Assembly: GCA_022266195.1 (NCBI GenBank) | Contig: WHVY01000002.1 | Span: forward strand, 6,215,001-6,279,000 | Reading direction: 5' to 3' | Length of the DNA stretch: 64,000 bases | Origin: Tetranychus cinnabarinus | Taxonomy: Eukaryota > Arthropoda > Arachnida > Trombidiformes > Tetranychidae | Shown: one piece after another, positions 33,379 to 44,220 of the stretch | Layout of the letters: the number at the start of each line of letters is the position of its first letter | Position numbering within the stretch: the stretch's first letter is position 1 | Notes under the pieces: model-generated | The model's input: only the letters and a program-made list of their open reading frames with translations | Database searches by the model: none | What the model was told of the DNA's origin: nothing | Translations under genes and position numbers: made by a program

Positions 33379-34032
33379 TTAAATAATTATAATTAAATAT
33401 ACTTTCTGAAAAAATAATAAACAAAAAGTTCTTACTTTAAATATTCCGTTCTGATCAACTAAGCTGGGCTTTAATTTCATCTTTAAAAATTGAAAAAACA
33501 AATCATATTTCCCTACAAATTTATAAAATTATTTTTCTTCTTAGGAATTCCATGTTAAATTAGCATCATAATTATTTATGCAAATTTTATCAAATTGATT
33601 TATCATAATATTAATCACAAATTTCTTATTAAAAACTGTCTAATTGTATCATTTAGTTTCTATGAAAATTAAAGAGATTAAACTTTTAAAAGTTATTAAT
33701 AATGACGTGTGAGACATTATTGCTTCAATTACTTGAAGTGTATGAATTTTTGAGACAATTTTTTGAACTGATCTGATGATTTAAAGTTGAGAGTTCAAAT
33801 CTCATTGAAATTAAGTTTCAAATTAACAGATTTCATTTATTGTTCAATCAAACTTCGAGACATAACTTTATATAATCCAAGAGATGGCAGCTCGGCAAGC
33901 GGAAATTGACAGCCGGATATAACAGTCTTTTTAACAGTTTGCAATTGTCAATTGGAAAGCAATTCTTAGTCTTTTCTATTTATAAATTAGTTTAGTAAGC
34001 TTATTTGTAATCGTTAACAATTCTGAGACGAA
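33379..34032. promoter_or_regulatory. Spacer between BIG and eEF1B, eEF1B promoter side
   Basis: BIG poly(A) signal AATAAA at 33416-33421. Upstream of eEF1B is AGATGGCAGC at 33882-33891 in a locally GC-richer patch, and a TATTTATAAATTAG stretch near 33980 that could act as a TATA element or flank a 5' UTR. No remnant of the missing BIG C-terminus is visible here. Confidence 0.45.
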
Positions 34033-34689
34033 ATGGCCCTCAAATTTTCCGGTGATATCAACTCTCCTGCCAACCTGACCACTCTTGACAAGTTCCTTGC
34101 CAATAAAAGTTACATTGAAGGCTATACTCCATCACAGTCCGATGTTGTTTTAGCTGGAGCTTTATCAGCCAACAAAGTCTCTGGTGATCAATACGTTAAC
34201 GTTGCTCGTTGGTTTCGCCACATATCTTCCTATTCAGCAGCTGAGAAGAAGGCTTTCCCCGGTGTCAAGAAAACTTTAGCTGACTTTGGTGCTGAAGCTG
34301 CAGCTGATGATGATGATGACCTTGATCTGTTCGGAGAGGAGGAAGATGCTGAGGCCAATAAAGTTCGTGAAGAACGTCTCAAAGCTTATGCTGAAAAGAA
34401 GTCTAAGAAACCAGCCGTTATTGCCAAATCGAATGTTATCCTCGATGTAAAACCTTGGGATGACGAAACAGATATGAAAGCTATGGAGGAAGCAGTACGG
34501 AGCATTCAAGCTGATGGTATGGTTTGGGGTATATCTAAACTACAACCTGTTGCATTTGGAGTCAAGAAACTTCAAATTGTTTGTGTTGTAGAAGATGATA
34601 AAGTTTCCATTGATTGGTTGACTGAAGAAATTGAAAAATTCGAAGATTTTGTTCAATCAGTTGATGTCGCTGCCTTCCAGAAAATTTAA
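34033..34689 (+). CDS. EEF1B2: Translation elongation factor 1-beta (eEF1B alpha subunit)
   Basis: Single exon, 218 aa. It recharges eEF1A with GTP during elongation. The N-terminal GST-C-like domain (LANKSYIEGYTPSQSDV; VARWFRHISSY; FPGVKKTLADFG) is followed by an acidic linker (DDDDDLDLFGEEED), a central basic segment and the catalytic C-terminal domain (SNVILDVKPWDDETDMKAM, VRSIQADGMVWG, KLQIVCVVEDDKV, FVQSVDVAAFQKI), near-identical to animal homologues in the last 90 residues. The casein-kinase-2 Ser after DLFG in many animals is Glu here. Codon use is more GC-rich than in its neighbours, as expected for a highly expressed gene. AATAAA is at 34719-34724. Confidence 0.98.
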   Translation: MALKFSGDINSPANLTTLDKFLANKSYIEGYTPSQSDVVLAGALSANKVSGDQYVNVARWFRHISSYSAAEKKAFPGVKKTLADFGAEAAADDDDDLDLFGEEEDAEANKVREERLKAYAEKKSKKPAVIAKSNVILDVKPWDDETDMKAMEEAVRSIQADGMVWGISKLQPVAFGVKKLQIVCVVEDDKVSIDWLTEEIEKFEDFVQSVDVAAFQKI

Positions 34690-34718
34690 TCATAATGCTG
34701 AGTCTTTGTTAGAATTTT

Positions 34719-34724
34719 AATAAA
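34719..34724 (+). terminator. Polyadenylation signal of eEF1B
   Basis: AATAAA 30 bases after the stop codon. Confidence 0.75.
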
Positions 34725-34840
34725 GTCTGTTTATAACGGAATTTTTGTCTCTGTTTGCATCTTCAGTAGATTCTGAATTTTTATGTAAAATTTGAGAATT
34801 GAAAATCGGTAAATGAAAGAAGATAAATGATTTATTGTTT

Positions 34841-35340
34841 TTTTTCAAAATTTACAAAATTGAGAACAAAACGTTTCAATGCAAATGTCATCTTTAACTT
34901 CAGGCAGAGTTTAAATTATGTTACAAGAGAATATCGATGAAGAGTTTGAAAATACTCGATAGAGCTCTGATTTGATTGTTGGATGCATCTTTGCTGTCGT
35001 TAACAAAATTTTGATAGGCCGTTTGGCGACTTCGAAGATGAAAAAATCGTGCGATTACTAGATAAAAGAGAAGAGGTAGATAAAAATATGAAATTAGTAA
35101 GGAAAAATGAACATCATAAAAGGGCAAAGTTAAAAGTTTAGATCAATTTGAAGTTCAACTTACCCATCATTCTTATATACAGATCGTACTTGATTCCGGG
35201 AATAAATATTTACTGGTTTGGATGTTTGTACAACAAAGGATTCAAGTTTGCTGATAATTTCTATATCTAATGCGCGGCAATAGCACATATCAAGGATGAA
35301 TTGGTTAAACGGTTTGGTAGTTAAATAGCTCTTTAAAAAC
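34841..35340 (-). pseudogene. Decayed partial copy of MARCHF5 (3' exons)
   Basis: The minus strand matches the end of the intact MARCHF5 gene at 37.5-38.2 kb. Around 34940-35045 it reads like the last exon (TCGCCAAACGGCCTATCAAA against TCGCCAAGGGACTTCTCAAA, then GCATCCAACAATC and TCAAACTCTTC). Around 35160-35230 it matches the end of the third exon (GTAAATATTTATTCCCGGAAT against GTAAATATTTATTCCCCGGAAT), with one base missing that breaks the frame; gtaagt follows as a relic donor. Similarity continues into the 3' UTR (34841-34905). The intron position is kept, so this is a decayed DNA-level duplication rather than a retrocopy. The RING-CH exon is absent. Confidence 0.7.
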
Positions 35341-35491
35341 ATATATTAAATACAAAAATTATCATTGTAACTCTGTGATAGACTATCTCATTTGGTTAAC
35401 TGCGCATATGAAGTATTTACAAACTTGAAAAGATGAACTTGTTGGCTGTACATATTTCATAATTGTTGTATTTATAATTATGATGTTTTAA

Positions 35492-36145
35492 CTATTCTAA
35501 TGTTCTTAAGGCTAGTAACACAGAAGCCAAATCATCAGGTAAAAAATCGTCATCTTTTTCACTGCTAGATGCTTTCATTTCACTTTCTTCGGATGGGCAG
35601 GATACTTTTAACTTTTTGAAATCTGTCCTCCATTCGTCTCCATCTGTACAGCTTGTTTCATTAATTTCTCTTAATTCTCTTTTCCTAGGAGTAAATTTAA
35701 CATTCATTGTAGGCACATTGTAAGACTCTGAGTTCATAAATGAATTGTAGTCTTCATCTGTTATTCTGATTGGCTCAGTTGATGATCCGTTTTCATCGTC
35801 TTTGTTATGCTTCTTAAGTGTATTTTGGAGTAAAATTTTGTTCCGAAAGGCGCTGGATGAAGATTCGCTCAGAAAGGCAAAAATTTTGAGCTTCTTCTGC
35901 GTTAAATCAACGAGAAACTTATTCTTATTGGACTCTTCTTGGCTAAGTAAACTTTGAAAATTGGAAAAAGAACAGGACTTTTTTAGTTGTTCACTCTTCT
36001 CCTCAGTCCTTGTAGGAAAATAACTTTCCAATTCATGAGAATAAATTTCATCTATCATGGTTGATGGTGAGCTTGTTGTTGTTGTCGACGAAGCTGTGGT
36101 TAGAAGAGGTTGTAATGATAACTTATAATGTAGTTGTAAATTCAT
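35492..36145 (-). CDS. Hypothetical acidic, Ser-rich protein
   Basis: Open frame of 217 aa from ATG 36145. The N-terminus has a Ser/Thr run (TTASSTTTTSSPST), the middle is mixed and charged, with TPRKRELREIN and KKLKVSCPSEESE, and the end is acidic (EKDDDFLPDDLASVLLALRTLE), resembling a short transactivation-like helix. No signal peptide and no recognised domain; a small nuclear regulator is a guess. ATGGCGG lies about 245 bases upstream of the ATG. Non-random composition and length make it likely real, but no homologue is recognised. Confidence 0.5.
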   Translation of the reverse strand: MNLQLHYKLSLQPLLTTASSTTTTSSPSTMIDEIYSHELESYFPTRTEEKSEQLKKSCSFSNFQSLLSQEESNKNKFLVDLTQKKLKIFAFLSESSSSAFRNKILLQNTLKKHNKDDENGSSTEPIRITDEDYNSFMNSESYNVPTMNVKFTPRKRELREINETSCTDGDEWRTDFKKLKVSCPSEESEMKASSSEKDDDFLPDDLASVLLALRTLE

Positions 36146-36604
36146 TTGGACTTGTGGTGATTAAAAAAGATGGTGAAAAAAATACAAATGGAAGTATAAA
36201 AATGATGGCGATGTAATAAGATGAATAAAATATATAAATATAGCAAGCAGTTTAGCTGGATATGCTGATGTTTGTTGATGTTTTTTTTGTGGTAATTGAT
36301 GGTGATGGTGATGATGATGTAGTTAGTTTTAAGGACGGAGTTGCACCAAAAATTGATAATATAAAGGTCATTAACCAATGGTGAGGCACAATGGCGGTTC
36401 AGAGGAAACAGTAGTTGAACCAGAATGTATTAAGAGATACATTTAGCTGGATAATTTTTCACCTAAGACACTGTGGAGATAAATTAAGAACGAAATTAAA
36501 GGTTGGTTAAGAAAAGATATGGATGACAAGAAGAAACGAAAATTGGGTCAGAAAAAATGTATGTGGATTCATGTATACAAACTACCAAACAACTAACTCA
36601 CTCG

Positions 36605-36770
36605 TTAAAGAGGAAAAAGAAGAGGAGAATGACAGGAGCGAGAGGGAGAAAGATAGGGAGAGGGGGAGAGTAAGAGGGAAAAAGAGAGAGAGAGAGAGAG
36701 AGAGAAAGAAGGAAAAAGATAGAAAGAGAAATAATGAGACAGAAACAAAATAAGGAAAGAAAGAGATAGA
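36605..36770 (+). repeat. Purine-rich GAGA simple tract
   Basis: Runs of GAGAGAG/GGGAGA/AAAGA on the plus strand, including about ten uninterrupted GA units near 36685-36705. Any open frame through it is a composition artefact. Confidence 0.75.
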
Positions 36771-37511
36771 GAAAAGATAAATACTACAGACTTACCCAAA
36801 AAAAATCCATGAAAATTTGAAATGAAATAGACTTTGCAACTTCGAAGTAACCCACGTTTTGGCCTTTCAACATTAGTCTCATTTGAACCATTTGTTTTCA
36901 AGCTTGACTCTTCACCTTTACGATGGAAGCAACTTTTAAAATTTGGTTTGCCCTCTTAATACAGGGTCATCCGTTTGTATAAGAAAAACAAATAACATGC
37001 GCATGTGTTATAACGTCATATTTCAACAGATATTTTTAAAGGGGCTTATTAGCTAATTAAAAGTGTTTTCATCTCGTTTAGATTTGTTAGATTTTATTAT
37101 TATTAACTTGTTATTCATAGATATAATATTACCCTTGATTGTTTGGACTTGTTTTAGCTTTAATTTGAATAATAATTGCTACTGGGTGGCTTTGTCCGCT
37201 TAATGCTGAGGTGAATTAAAAGCTTTAATTATTCAAAATCAAATGTCGTTCTTATTGTTTCTTTTGATAGTTGTGAGTAGCAAAAGCTGGCTTTCTGAAC
37301 AAAGAAATGTTTTCTTTATGCTATTTTGATTACCTTTCTGGTCTTTGTGGGTATAAATGGTCATTTTGATCAAATGCCTAGGCTTTATATATACATTGTA
37401 AGTTTAATAGCATTATGATTAGTACAGCACGGGTACGAAATTTCAATTTTTTTATTGTCATTGAGGATTGATTGTTTACAATAGATGAGCTTGTGAAGGA
37501 AGATAGATTGA

Positions 37512-37517
37512 TTTATT
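37512..37517 (-). terminator. Polyadenylation signal of MARCHF5
   Basis: Minus-strand AATAAA about 45 bases after the stop codon. Confidence 0.5.
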
Positions 37518-37561
37518 TTTTTTTATTTTCAGAAATTTACAAAATCGCGCAAAATTTTTCT

Positions 37562-39605
37562 TCAATACAAATTATCATCATTGACTTCAGTTTGGGTTGA
37601 GTTGTGGTTGATTATTGTTGCCGAAGAAGAGTTTTCAAAATAATCGAGGATACTTCGATTAGATTGTTGGATGTATCTCTGTTGTCGTAGATAAATTTTG
37701 AGAAGTCCCTTGGCGACTACGAAGGTTAAGCCACCCTGAAATAAAGAGAAAATTTTAGTTTCAAATTAGAACGATATTACACACAAAACTTAATGAGGAT
37801 AAAATCACAGAAACGCATTTTCAAAATACAATTCATAATAGATTGTACCGTTAAAGGATTGGTTTCACCAGAATAAACTGGGGATGTTACAAAAGTCTCT
37901 AACCATAGAGAAGAGCATTGACTGATTTCCAATTAATTTTGAAGAAGATGAATGAGTGTCAATACCATCAATTCAGATTGATAAAACCACCTTTTCACTT
38001 TCTAGAGCCTCTTACCCTTAGTCAGAAAAGATTATCTGAAGATTTTTACAATGAAAGGTTAATTTTCAAAACAAAAGCATAGATTGGTTTAGTCTCTTCA
38101 GCTCAAACCAAGTTCTGTGATTGTAAACCTCAATTCATAACTGGAAATGACACTTACGAGCATTGTTCGCTGTAAATTTGATGCAATTCCGGGGAATAAA
38201 TATTTACCAATGAAAGAGGAAACAGTAGGAAGGAGTAAAGCTCCACTAACTTGTCGGTACCAATATAAAGGGTGAGAGAAAAGATCACGATGGTTAAGCA
38301 TACGTTCAGCTCTTTCAACTGTTCCAGGAGGTGGTGAGCCCAAAATACGACTAAGAAAAGGAATGTGGCGATGATGTCTACGCCAAATCTTAAGAACTTG
38401 ATCTTGCCAGCTAATGAAACGACCTAACACCAAAAATAAAGGTATGCTTGGCAAAAAAGCTAATAACGTGAAAGGGTCTGCTTGTTCTAATGTTGTTTTT
38501 CCTTCTTGGAGTCCCATGACCTGCAGAACGGTAATAGCCCCGTATGATAAGGCAACCCAGTATACGGAACCAAGTAACATGGTACCAAAAGCATATGGAG
38601 CTGCATGTAGCAAAAATCCATCATAACGTTCCAAAATTAAAACAAACCCACCTGAAATAGACAAAAACAGTTACGAATTAATTCGAGTGTCAAGAGAAAA
38701 CATTTTGAAAAATTACATCATGTTTATTTTATGGAAATAGAACGCTGACTGAAAAATCTGATGCAAGAGTTCAAATAGGTGAAATAGTAACGCAACTATA
38801 TCTAATTATTGAGTTATTGGTGAGAATAGTCATCTCTAGTAAAATAGCAATAACTATGAAATCAACTTTTAGAAATTAAATTGTGGGCAATCAATTAACA
38901 ATCCAGGTAGAAATTATGTCTTGAAAAAGTTTAGATTGAAGGATAATTGCCTAAAGCTTGCTCTCTGTGTATAATTTCCTCTCATCTTCTTATTAATGAA
39001 ACCTTCAATGGACATTCAAGTTGATAGATTGTTCAATGCTAATGAGCAAGGCTACTTTTTAAATATCAAGGCAATACAATCTTGATCATTGTGATAAATA
39101 ATTATTTGTGATCACCATCTAATGGTAACGCGATGTTGATAGATTGAGAAATTGTACTCACTGAAAGGAGGAAAAATTAAGATATACTCAGTTTGGCACT
39201 GAGGACAAACTACTTTAGCATTTGAATTGAATTTCTTTTTTTCGTCAATCCACATTTGAATACAAGACTGGTGTACATATTTTGAGGAACCTCTACACCG
39301 GCATGGTCGGACCCAATCATTATCAGCACCTTTTTCATCCTCAGTCTGGAGACATACCCAACATTGTTTACTGAAAGAAAAACAGAAAAATAATTTTAAT
39401 GCGTAATTGAGTAAACATATGGATTACCATCCAACTACTTGTGATGCGGACAGTTATGAAACAATGGAACTTACATTTCTCTCTCTGAAAGGGCTTGAAG
39501 GGTTGTAGATGAGGTTGGCGTCGATACTTCTGAGCTCAACTCAATCCGAGTTTCAGAGGTAGCAGAGTTGTCCTCAGGGAGATTTATAGATGCTTCGGTC
39601 GACAT
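37562..39605 (-). CDS. MARCHF5: MARCHF5-like mitochondrial RING-CH ubiquitin ligase
   Basis: Four exons, 39605-39475, 39370-39162, 38651-38158 and 37735-37562, all GT-AG and in frame, coding 335 aa. MARCHF5 (MITOL) is an outer mitochondrial membrane E3 acting on fission and antiviral-signalling factors in mammals. The RING-CH finger has all C4HC3 ligands (CWVC, PCRCRGSSKYVHQSC, CPQC), followed by TEYILIFPPF. Hydrophobic segments (FGTMLLGSVYWVALSYGAITVLQVMG; FTLLAFLPSIPLFLVLGRFI; GALLLPTVSSFIGKYLFPG; GGLTFVVAKGLLKIY) make four membrane spans, and SNLQRTML-GGLTFVVAKG matches SNLQRTILGGIAFVAIKG of human. Human is 278 aa; the extra length is an N-terminal Ser/Thr-rich leader and a longer tail. 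A decayed copy lies 2.5 kb downstream. Confidence 0.93.
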
Positions 39606-40863
39606 CGGTCAACCTGTTGATGCAAAAATCACATGAAAATGAGGAAAATAATCACATTAATGATAAGAATACAGGTAGCTTTTGAAAGGAAAATCAGTTG
39701 TTACAGCATTTTCATCTATCGGTTCCTGAAAGAAAATACCAATGATGAAAAGCTACTGGAAAAAATATAGAAAAATTAAAAAAATAATAATAATTCACAT
39801 ACCTATTCCCTAAAGAAGGGAGCTGAGATAAAAAGATGTGTATACAAAATGATTTGAAAACAAATGAAATGAAATTAATAATAAAATTGGATATGAATTG
39901 TAAAACCAGTCATTCCAACCTTGATTATTACTTGAGTAACAGATCCCACTTTCCCTTGGACAAAAGCAAGCCTTGTATGTGTTTCTTTCACTCCTCTCTC
40001 TCTTTCTTTTAATCGCAATATTCAGTCACAGAACCACTTCTACGGAAAAATTATCCATCTCTACCAATAATAACACTTCGGTGAGTAGACAATTACTAAT
40101 TAATTAAAAATAATGACTGTTAATTGACTAAAAAACTGTTAAAACAATCTGGTTGCTTTTTGTTAAATTTTGCTCTTACTATAAACGGTTTTAGAATCAT
40201 ATGTTTACAGTCTGTTTCCAAGTGAATGACAAACAAAATGAGCTTAAAATCTCACTTACCGGTGCTGAACGGTTACTTATTGAAGTGGTGAACGGCTTCA
40301 AAGGGATTATTGGTGTTTGACCATAGGTTTCAAGATGGTAAGGACGGATTCAGATGTTTATAGTTGACAATTCCTTCGAGATGTATTCCATACCAGCCAT
40401 TCAGCTGTACTACCGACTATTGGTGATGTATAAAAAACTGATGATGACAGCAGCCAAAAACGTATTGAAATGAAAAAATTACAATCGACAGATTATGATT
40501 CGCGTCTAACTGGAAATTTTGAATTGATTTAACCGCCTTAAAGATTGAATACTCATTTATGGAGGAAAAATTTCTGAATAATCGTTGAAGGAAAAAGTTG
40601 AGAGGATCTTAAGCTTACCCGAGAAGCCTTGAAATTATGATTGTCATTTAAAATTTACTATCTTACTAAAATTTCAATGTTTTAACAATTTTTTAATCAA
40701 TTGGCGTTTTAATATATTAATGATCGAAAGATTGCATTGTGAATTTAAAGGTTAATTAGATTTTATGAGTACTTTTTCCACTAGCATCAACTAATTCTTA
40801 AATATTTTTATCTCTTCAGTTCTTTAGATAAATCATCTGTGGGAGATAATTGTGTCCATCGAG
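39606..40863. promoter_or_regulatory. Spacer between divergent MARCHF5 and PSMG2
   Basis: 1.26 kb between divergent ATGs. It contains a 128-base block (39847-39974) repeated exactly at 44785-44912, extending with gaps to 40152. A Pyr-rich TCTC tract lies near 39990. No coding frame seen. Confidence 0.45.
39847..39974. repeat. 128-bp dispersed direct repeat, copy 1
   Basis: Reads as identical to 44785-44912. Beyond it, similarity continues with small gaps to about 40152 (against 45029): ACAATTACTAATTAATTAAA and CTAAAAAACTGTTAAA are shared. No terminal inverted repeats or target duplication are seen, and no protein is encoded. Confidence 0.8.
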
Positions 40864-42030
40864 ATGAAAGATATTCAATTTTTCAATCAACTCAGTGATA
40901 GAGGCTGTCAATGGCAAGAATGCACACTTTTGATGGTTCGTATTGGCTCATCACTTTTTCAGATTCTTTTGCGATATGACAAACTAACGCTATATTCTTA
41001 TCTTTCAGCCTGCTGTATCAGTTGGTAATGTTGGACAATTAGCTGTTGACCTTTTAGTTACAACATTAATTTGGGAAAGAAAAGTGAAATTAGTTGGGCG
41101 CATATTTTCAACAGCACTGAAAAGCGTTTCTGGTCCCAATGCTTATCAATTTGATGACGATAGTCCTATCATGACTACTTGTGAAGGTATGAGCTATCAT
41201 AAATTCCAGCCTTGCAAATTTTCTGAATATAATTAATGGCTATTATCCGATTTTCATCAACAGTTTATGAGTCTGTAGATCACAAATTGGTAATCCTCCA
41301 ATTAAGAGCCCCGCCATATAAAGTAAGAGTTGGAAGTTTTGAAGATTACATTGTTCATTATTTAATTATATATTTTTCTCTTTTTTCACGATAGGAACGA
41401 AGTAAACAATTCGTCGAAGAGTTGTCTAAATGGATTGGGGAAGAAAAATTTAAATTGGCCATTTGTTTATCATCAAGCTTCTCTCAGTATCTTTCACCTC
41501 AAATTTTTGACAAAGAATCTAAGCCTATTCGATATATTTCCACTAATACACTTAAAGAAAATAGTCCTACTGTTTTATCTGACCAGTTGAAGGTTACAGA
41601 ATTGAAAGAAGAATCTGAAAATGATGAAGAGCTGAGCATTTCTGCTATAGTCGGCGGTGGTCTTACTAAAACATTATATCAATATTGGTAATTACTGAAT
41701 TTAACTGATTTTTAGCTTCACCAACTCTGAACTAAACTCAATTTATTTTAATTCACAGGCAAAAAGAGAATATACCAGGACTTTTATTGGTAATTTTTTG
41801 CTCTGAAGGTGATAATACTCCTGAAGCTATGGAGATATTAGAAACCGCGAATAAGATTATCAAAGTTAAAGAGGTAAATTTAAATTATTCATTCTAAAGT
41901 TATGGGTTAATTAATTGATTATGTTTTTATGTTACAGCCAATCACCAGCTCAAAGCCTCAAAATCGTTGGAAAACACCAATTTCTTGGATGCAAATATTT
42001 GGCGGAGCCATTCCTAATAACCTTTTTTAA
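40864..42030 (+). CDS. PSMG2: Proteasome assembly chaperone 2
   Basis: Six short exons, 40864-40935, 41009-41186, 41264-41322, 41395-41687, 41759-41873 and 41938-42030, coding 269 aa (human 264). PSMG2 (PAC2) pairs with PSMG1 to assemble the 20S alpha ring. Diagnostic matches: TLLMPAVSVGNVGQLAVDLL at the first junction (human TLLMPAVSVGNVGQLAMDL), SGPNAYQF, LVILQLRAPPYK, GGGLTKTLYQYW, FCSEGDNTPEAMEIL, and the tail RWKTPISWMQIFGGAIPNNLF, close to RWKIPSSWRLLFGSGLPPALF. Introns are 64-86 bases; the first has donor gttcgt, which is weak. The first coding exon is only 24 codons. Confidence 0.93.
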
Positions 42031-43018
42031 GCAACATCCAATATTTCAATTGTTTAACCCAGAGAGCCAGGTCACTTAAAACTGAAGCGTCGATGTTCTA
42101 ATCATAGTACTCTTAAGTACTAAAATGATATTCTTCAGGCAGAAATGTAGACTTTTTCGATACCGTTCCGTTTATTATTAAAAAAAAGTTCCATAATCCT
42201 TTTTCGCACCTTGGTCATTGTGAAATCTTGAGAATTAAGAAAATTAATTCATCGACTGAAGTACATTCAATCGACCTATGGCTCAAATTGGTTTATTGAC
42301 AGTTTAGTTTCAACATTAGATTATTGGACTCAAATAATCTGTATTATATCCAAATCAGCTTGTTGAAATTTTAAAATCACATGACAGTTGTTAACTTATA
42401 AATTTAGAAGCTATCAATATGTGCCTTGGATCCCTGATAAATATCGTGATTCCATATTTTTTGCTGAATTTGAGTATACATTTCGATCTTAAAATTGGAA
42501 ATCTCGATTGTCCAACTGTATAAAATCCCTTTGGAGTCTACTTAAAATCAATATTGACATAACTTTCTACTCTTTCTATTCGGTAAAAATGTTTAAGATC
42601 GATTTATTCCTGTTTAAAATACAATAATTGAAGTATCGATGCTGTTACATTGTTTTACTGTAACACACAAATTTTTGACTTACTTTTGAGTAATTCATTA
42701 CCAGGATCAGATTTTTATGCATTTCGCGTTTCTTTGCCATACACTTGTTTTCCCAACTGTCAATAATGACTGAGATAATTTGATGAATTAATGAAAAATA
42801 TAATAAATGTAATTTAATAAGAAAAAATCTTTGAAGAAAAATGAAACAATTGATAGTTTGAAATATGTAATATCGAAAATGGTAAAAAAATTGAAAAACC
42901 AACAGAAAGCATATTTACATGAATGGTTTAAAGTTCATAATGATAAATTAAATTGATTTCTCGAGTTCCTTATTGAATGATTAATAATATGTAATGGCTC
43001 TGTCTATACAAATGAGTC
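42031..43018. other. PSMG2 3' flank, 1 kb
   Basis: AT-rich 3' UTR-like sequence, a small palindrome AGTACTcttaAGTACT near 42106, then sequence towards the decayed minus-strand gene. No gene seen. Confidence 0.4.
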
Positions 43019-44220
43019 TTAAACATCCATCAAATATGGGAGATTGACAATTTTTTTGGCTAAGCAGTGCCGCATGAAATCAAATTCTTTGACGATATAA
43101 TCCTTATCAAGGGATATACGAGGTAGATCCATTGCCATCTGTTTACCGTTTAGATTGCAATACAAGCGAATTGTATTATGTTTTTCAGTCAGATGTTGCA
43201 TAAAATCGAGGGATTTTCGAGTTATCCCATCTCATCCTCTAAGACCGAGCAACTCTTCAACATAATAATCAAAATTCGGAAATTATCACGCAAAGCCAAG
43301 TGTTTTAAGTTGAGATATTGCATTGTTAAAGTCCTCAACGAGTTTCCTTCTTGTTCACATCCAGATTGCTGTGCAAATGAAATAAAGCTCATTATTGCAT
43401 CAGTCGTAATTATTGGAAAATAGAATGCTTTAAACGAGGCTTTTCCTACATAGATTAGAACAAGATCACGCATATTGTAATTAACAGTTTACCTAGATAC
43501 GATATGTTTATTTGATTTTATCCACAGATAGGCACTTTCCGATGCAGGGCAAAATTTCATAAATTCAAATCCATAAAATTCATCGCATCTATCCTCTGGA
43601 ATAAGGCTCATCTCCAGAAATTTAAGCTTCTCAAGCTTAGGTCCATTATACATTCCCTCTGATCGAGAATCAATACAATACAATTTTGAAATACAGAAAA
43701 TGTGACAAATAGCATTTTATCAAAACAAAAGGAACCTACCGTCATCATTGTAGATATTGAGTCTCTTTAGATTGGGGAAATATTTAGCATCATAACGGAA
43801 AGCATCCAGTCGATGAACCATTAGTTTCTTTAATTTACTGTCAGGCCATATTTAAGTAAACATGGCCTTAGATAGTCATGGCAAGCATCTCGAGGTTTCT
43901 GCAGCGATCGATTATTTCCACCCAGAGATCTGTTGAATCTGCTGATTGAATCTTGTTAGCTGATCAACTGGTTTATTAGCGCAATTGTACGAGTCAGGTT
44001 GATTGTTAAAACTTTGCCATGGTGCACAACCTCTATAAACTCATTTATATTTAAACATGATGACCCAAAAGGATTCAACTTGTAACCTTGATTATATCGA
44101 CATCTTTCGATTGACGTTTCAGTCTCGATAACCATTTTCATAGATGCCTTTTGTTTCTGATGTATCTGTTTTACGTTCACGAGAATCATCCCTGGCGGAT
44201 GTTTATTTTGCTTGACAGCA
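43019..44220 (-). pseudogene. Decayed leucine-rich-repeat-like (F-box-type) gene
   Basis: A row of minus-strand open stretches in changing frames read as one leucine-rich-repeat protein. From 5' to 3': NQLIS, a shift, DLWVEIIDRCRNLEMLAM, a stop and shift, SKLKKLMVHRLDAFRYDAKYFPNLKRLNIYNDDG with a possible donor (gtaggt), PKLEKLKFLEMSLIPEDRCDEFYGFEFM, a donor-like gtaaac, then LRTLTMQYLNLKHLALRDNF and, in yet another frame, a tail ending ...IVNLPYLMDV. The spacing of Leu and Asn is LRR-like, and the composition recalls arthropod F-box/LRR proteins, though no F-box is seen. At least three frame breaks are not explained by GT-AG introns, so I call it a pseudogene. Confidence 0.5.

Larger units (their letters stand above)
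36146..37561. other. Intergenic, 1.4 kb
   Basis: Upstream region of the hypothetical gene, a purine-rich simple tract (listed separately), then AT-rich sequence up to the MARCHF5 3' end, whose minus-strand AATAAA (TTTATT) is at 37512-37517. No gene seen. Confidence 0.45.

Noticed and set aside
36605..36901. Ser/Leu-rich minus-strand frame and Arg/Glu-rich plus-strand frame in the GAGA tract
   Set aside because: Both arise from simple-sequence DNA, with no support from splice sites or domains.
42645..42902. Minus-strand 85-codon hydrophobic frame
   Set aside because: AT-rich random-looking sequence in the PSMG2 3' flank.
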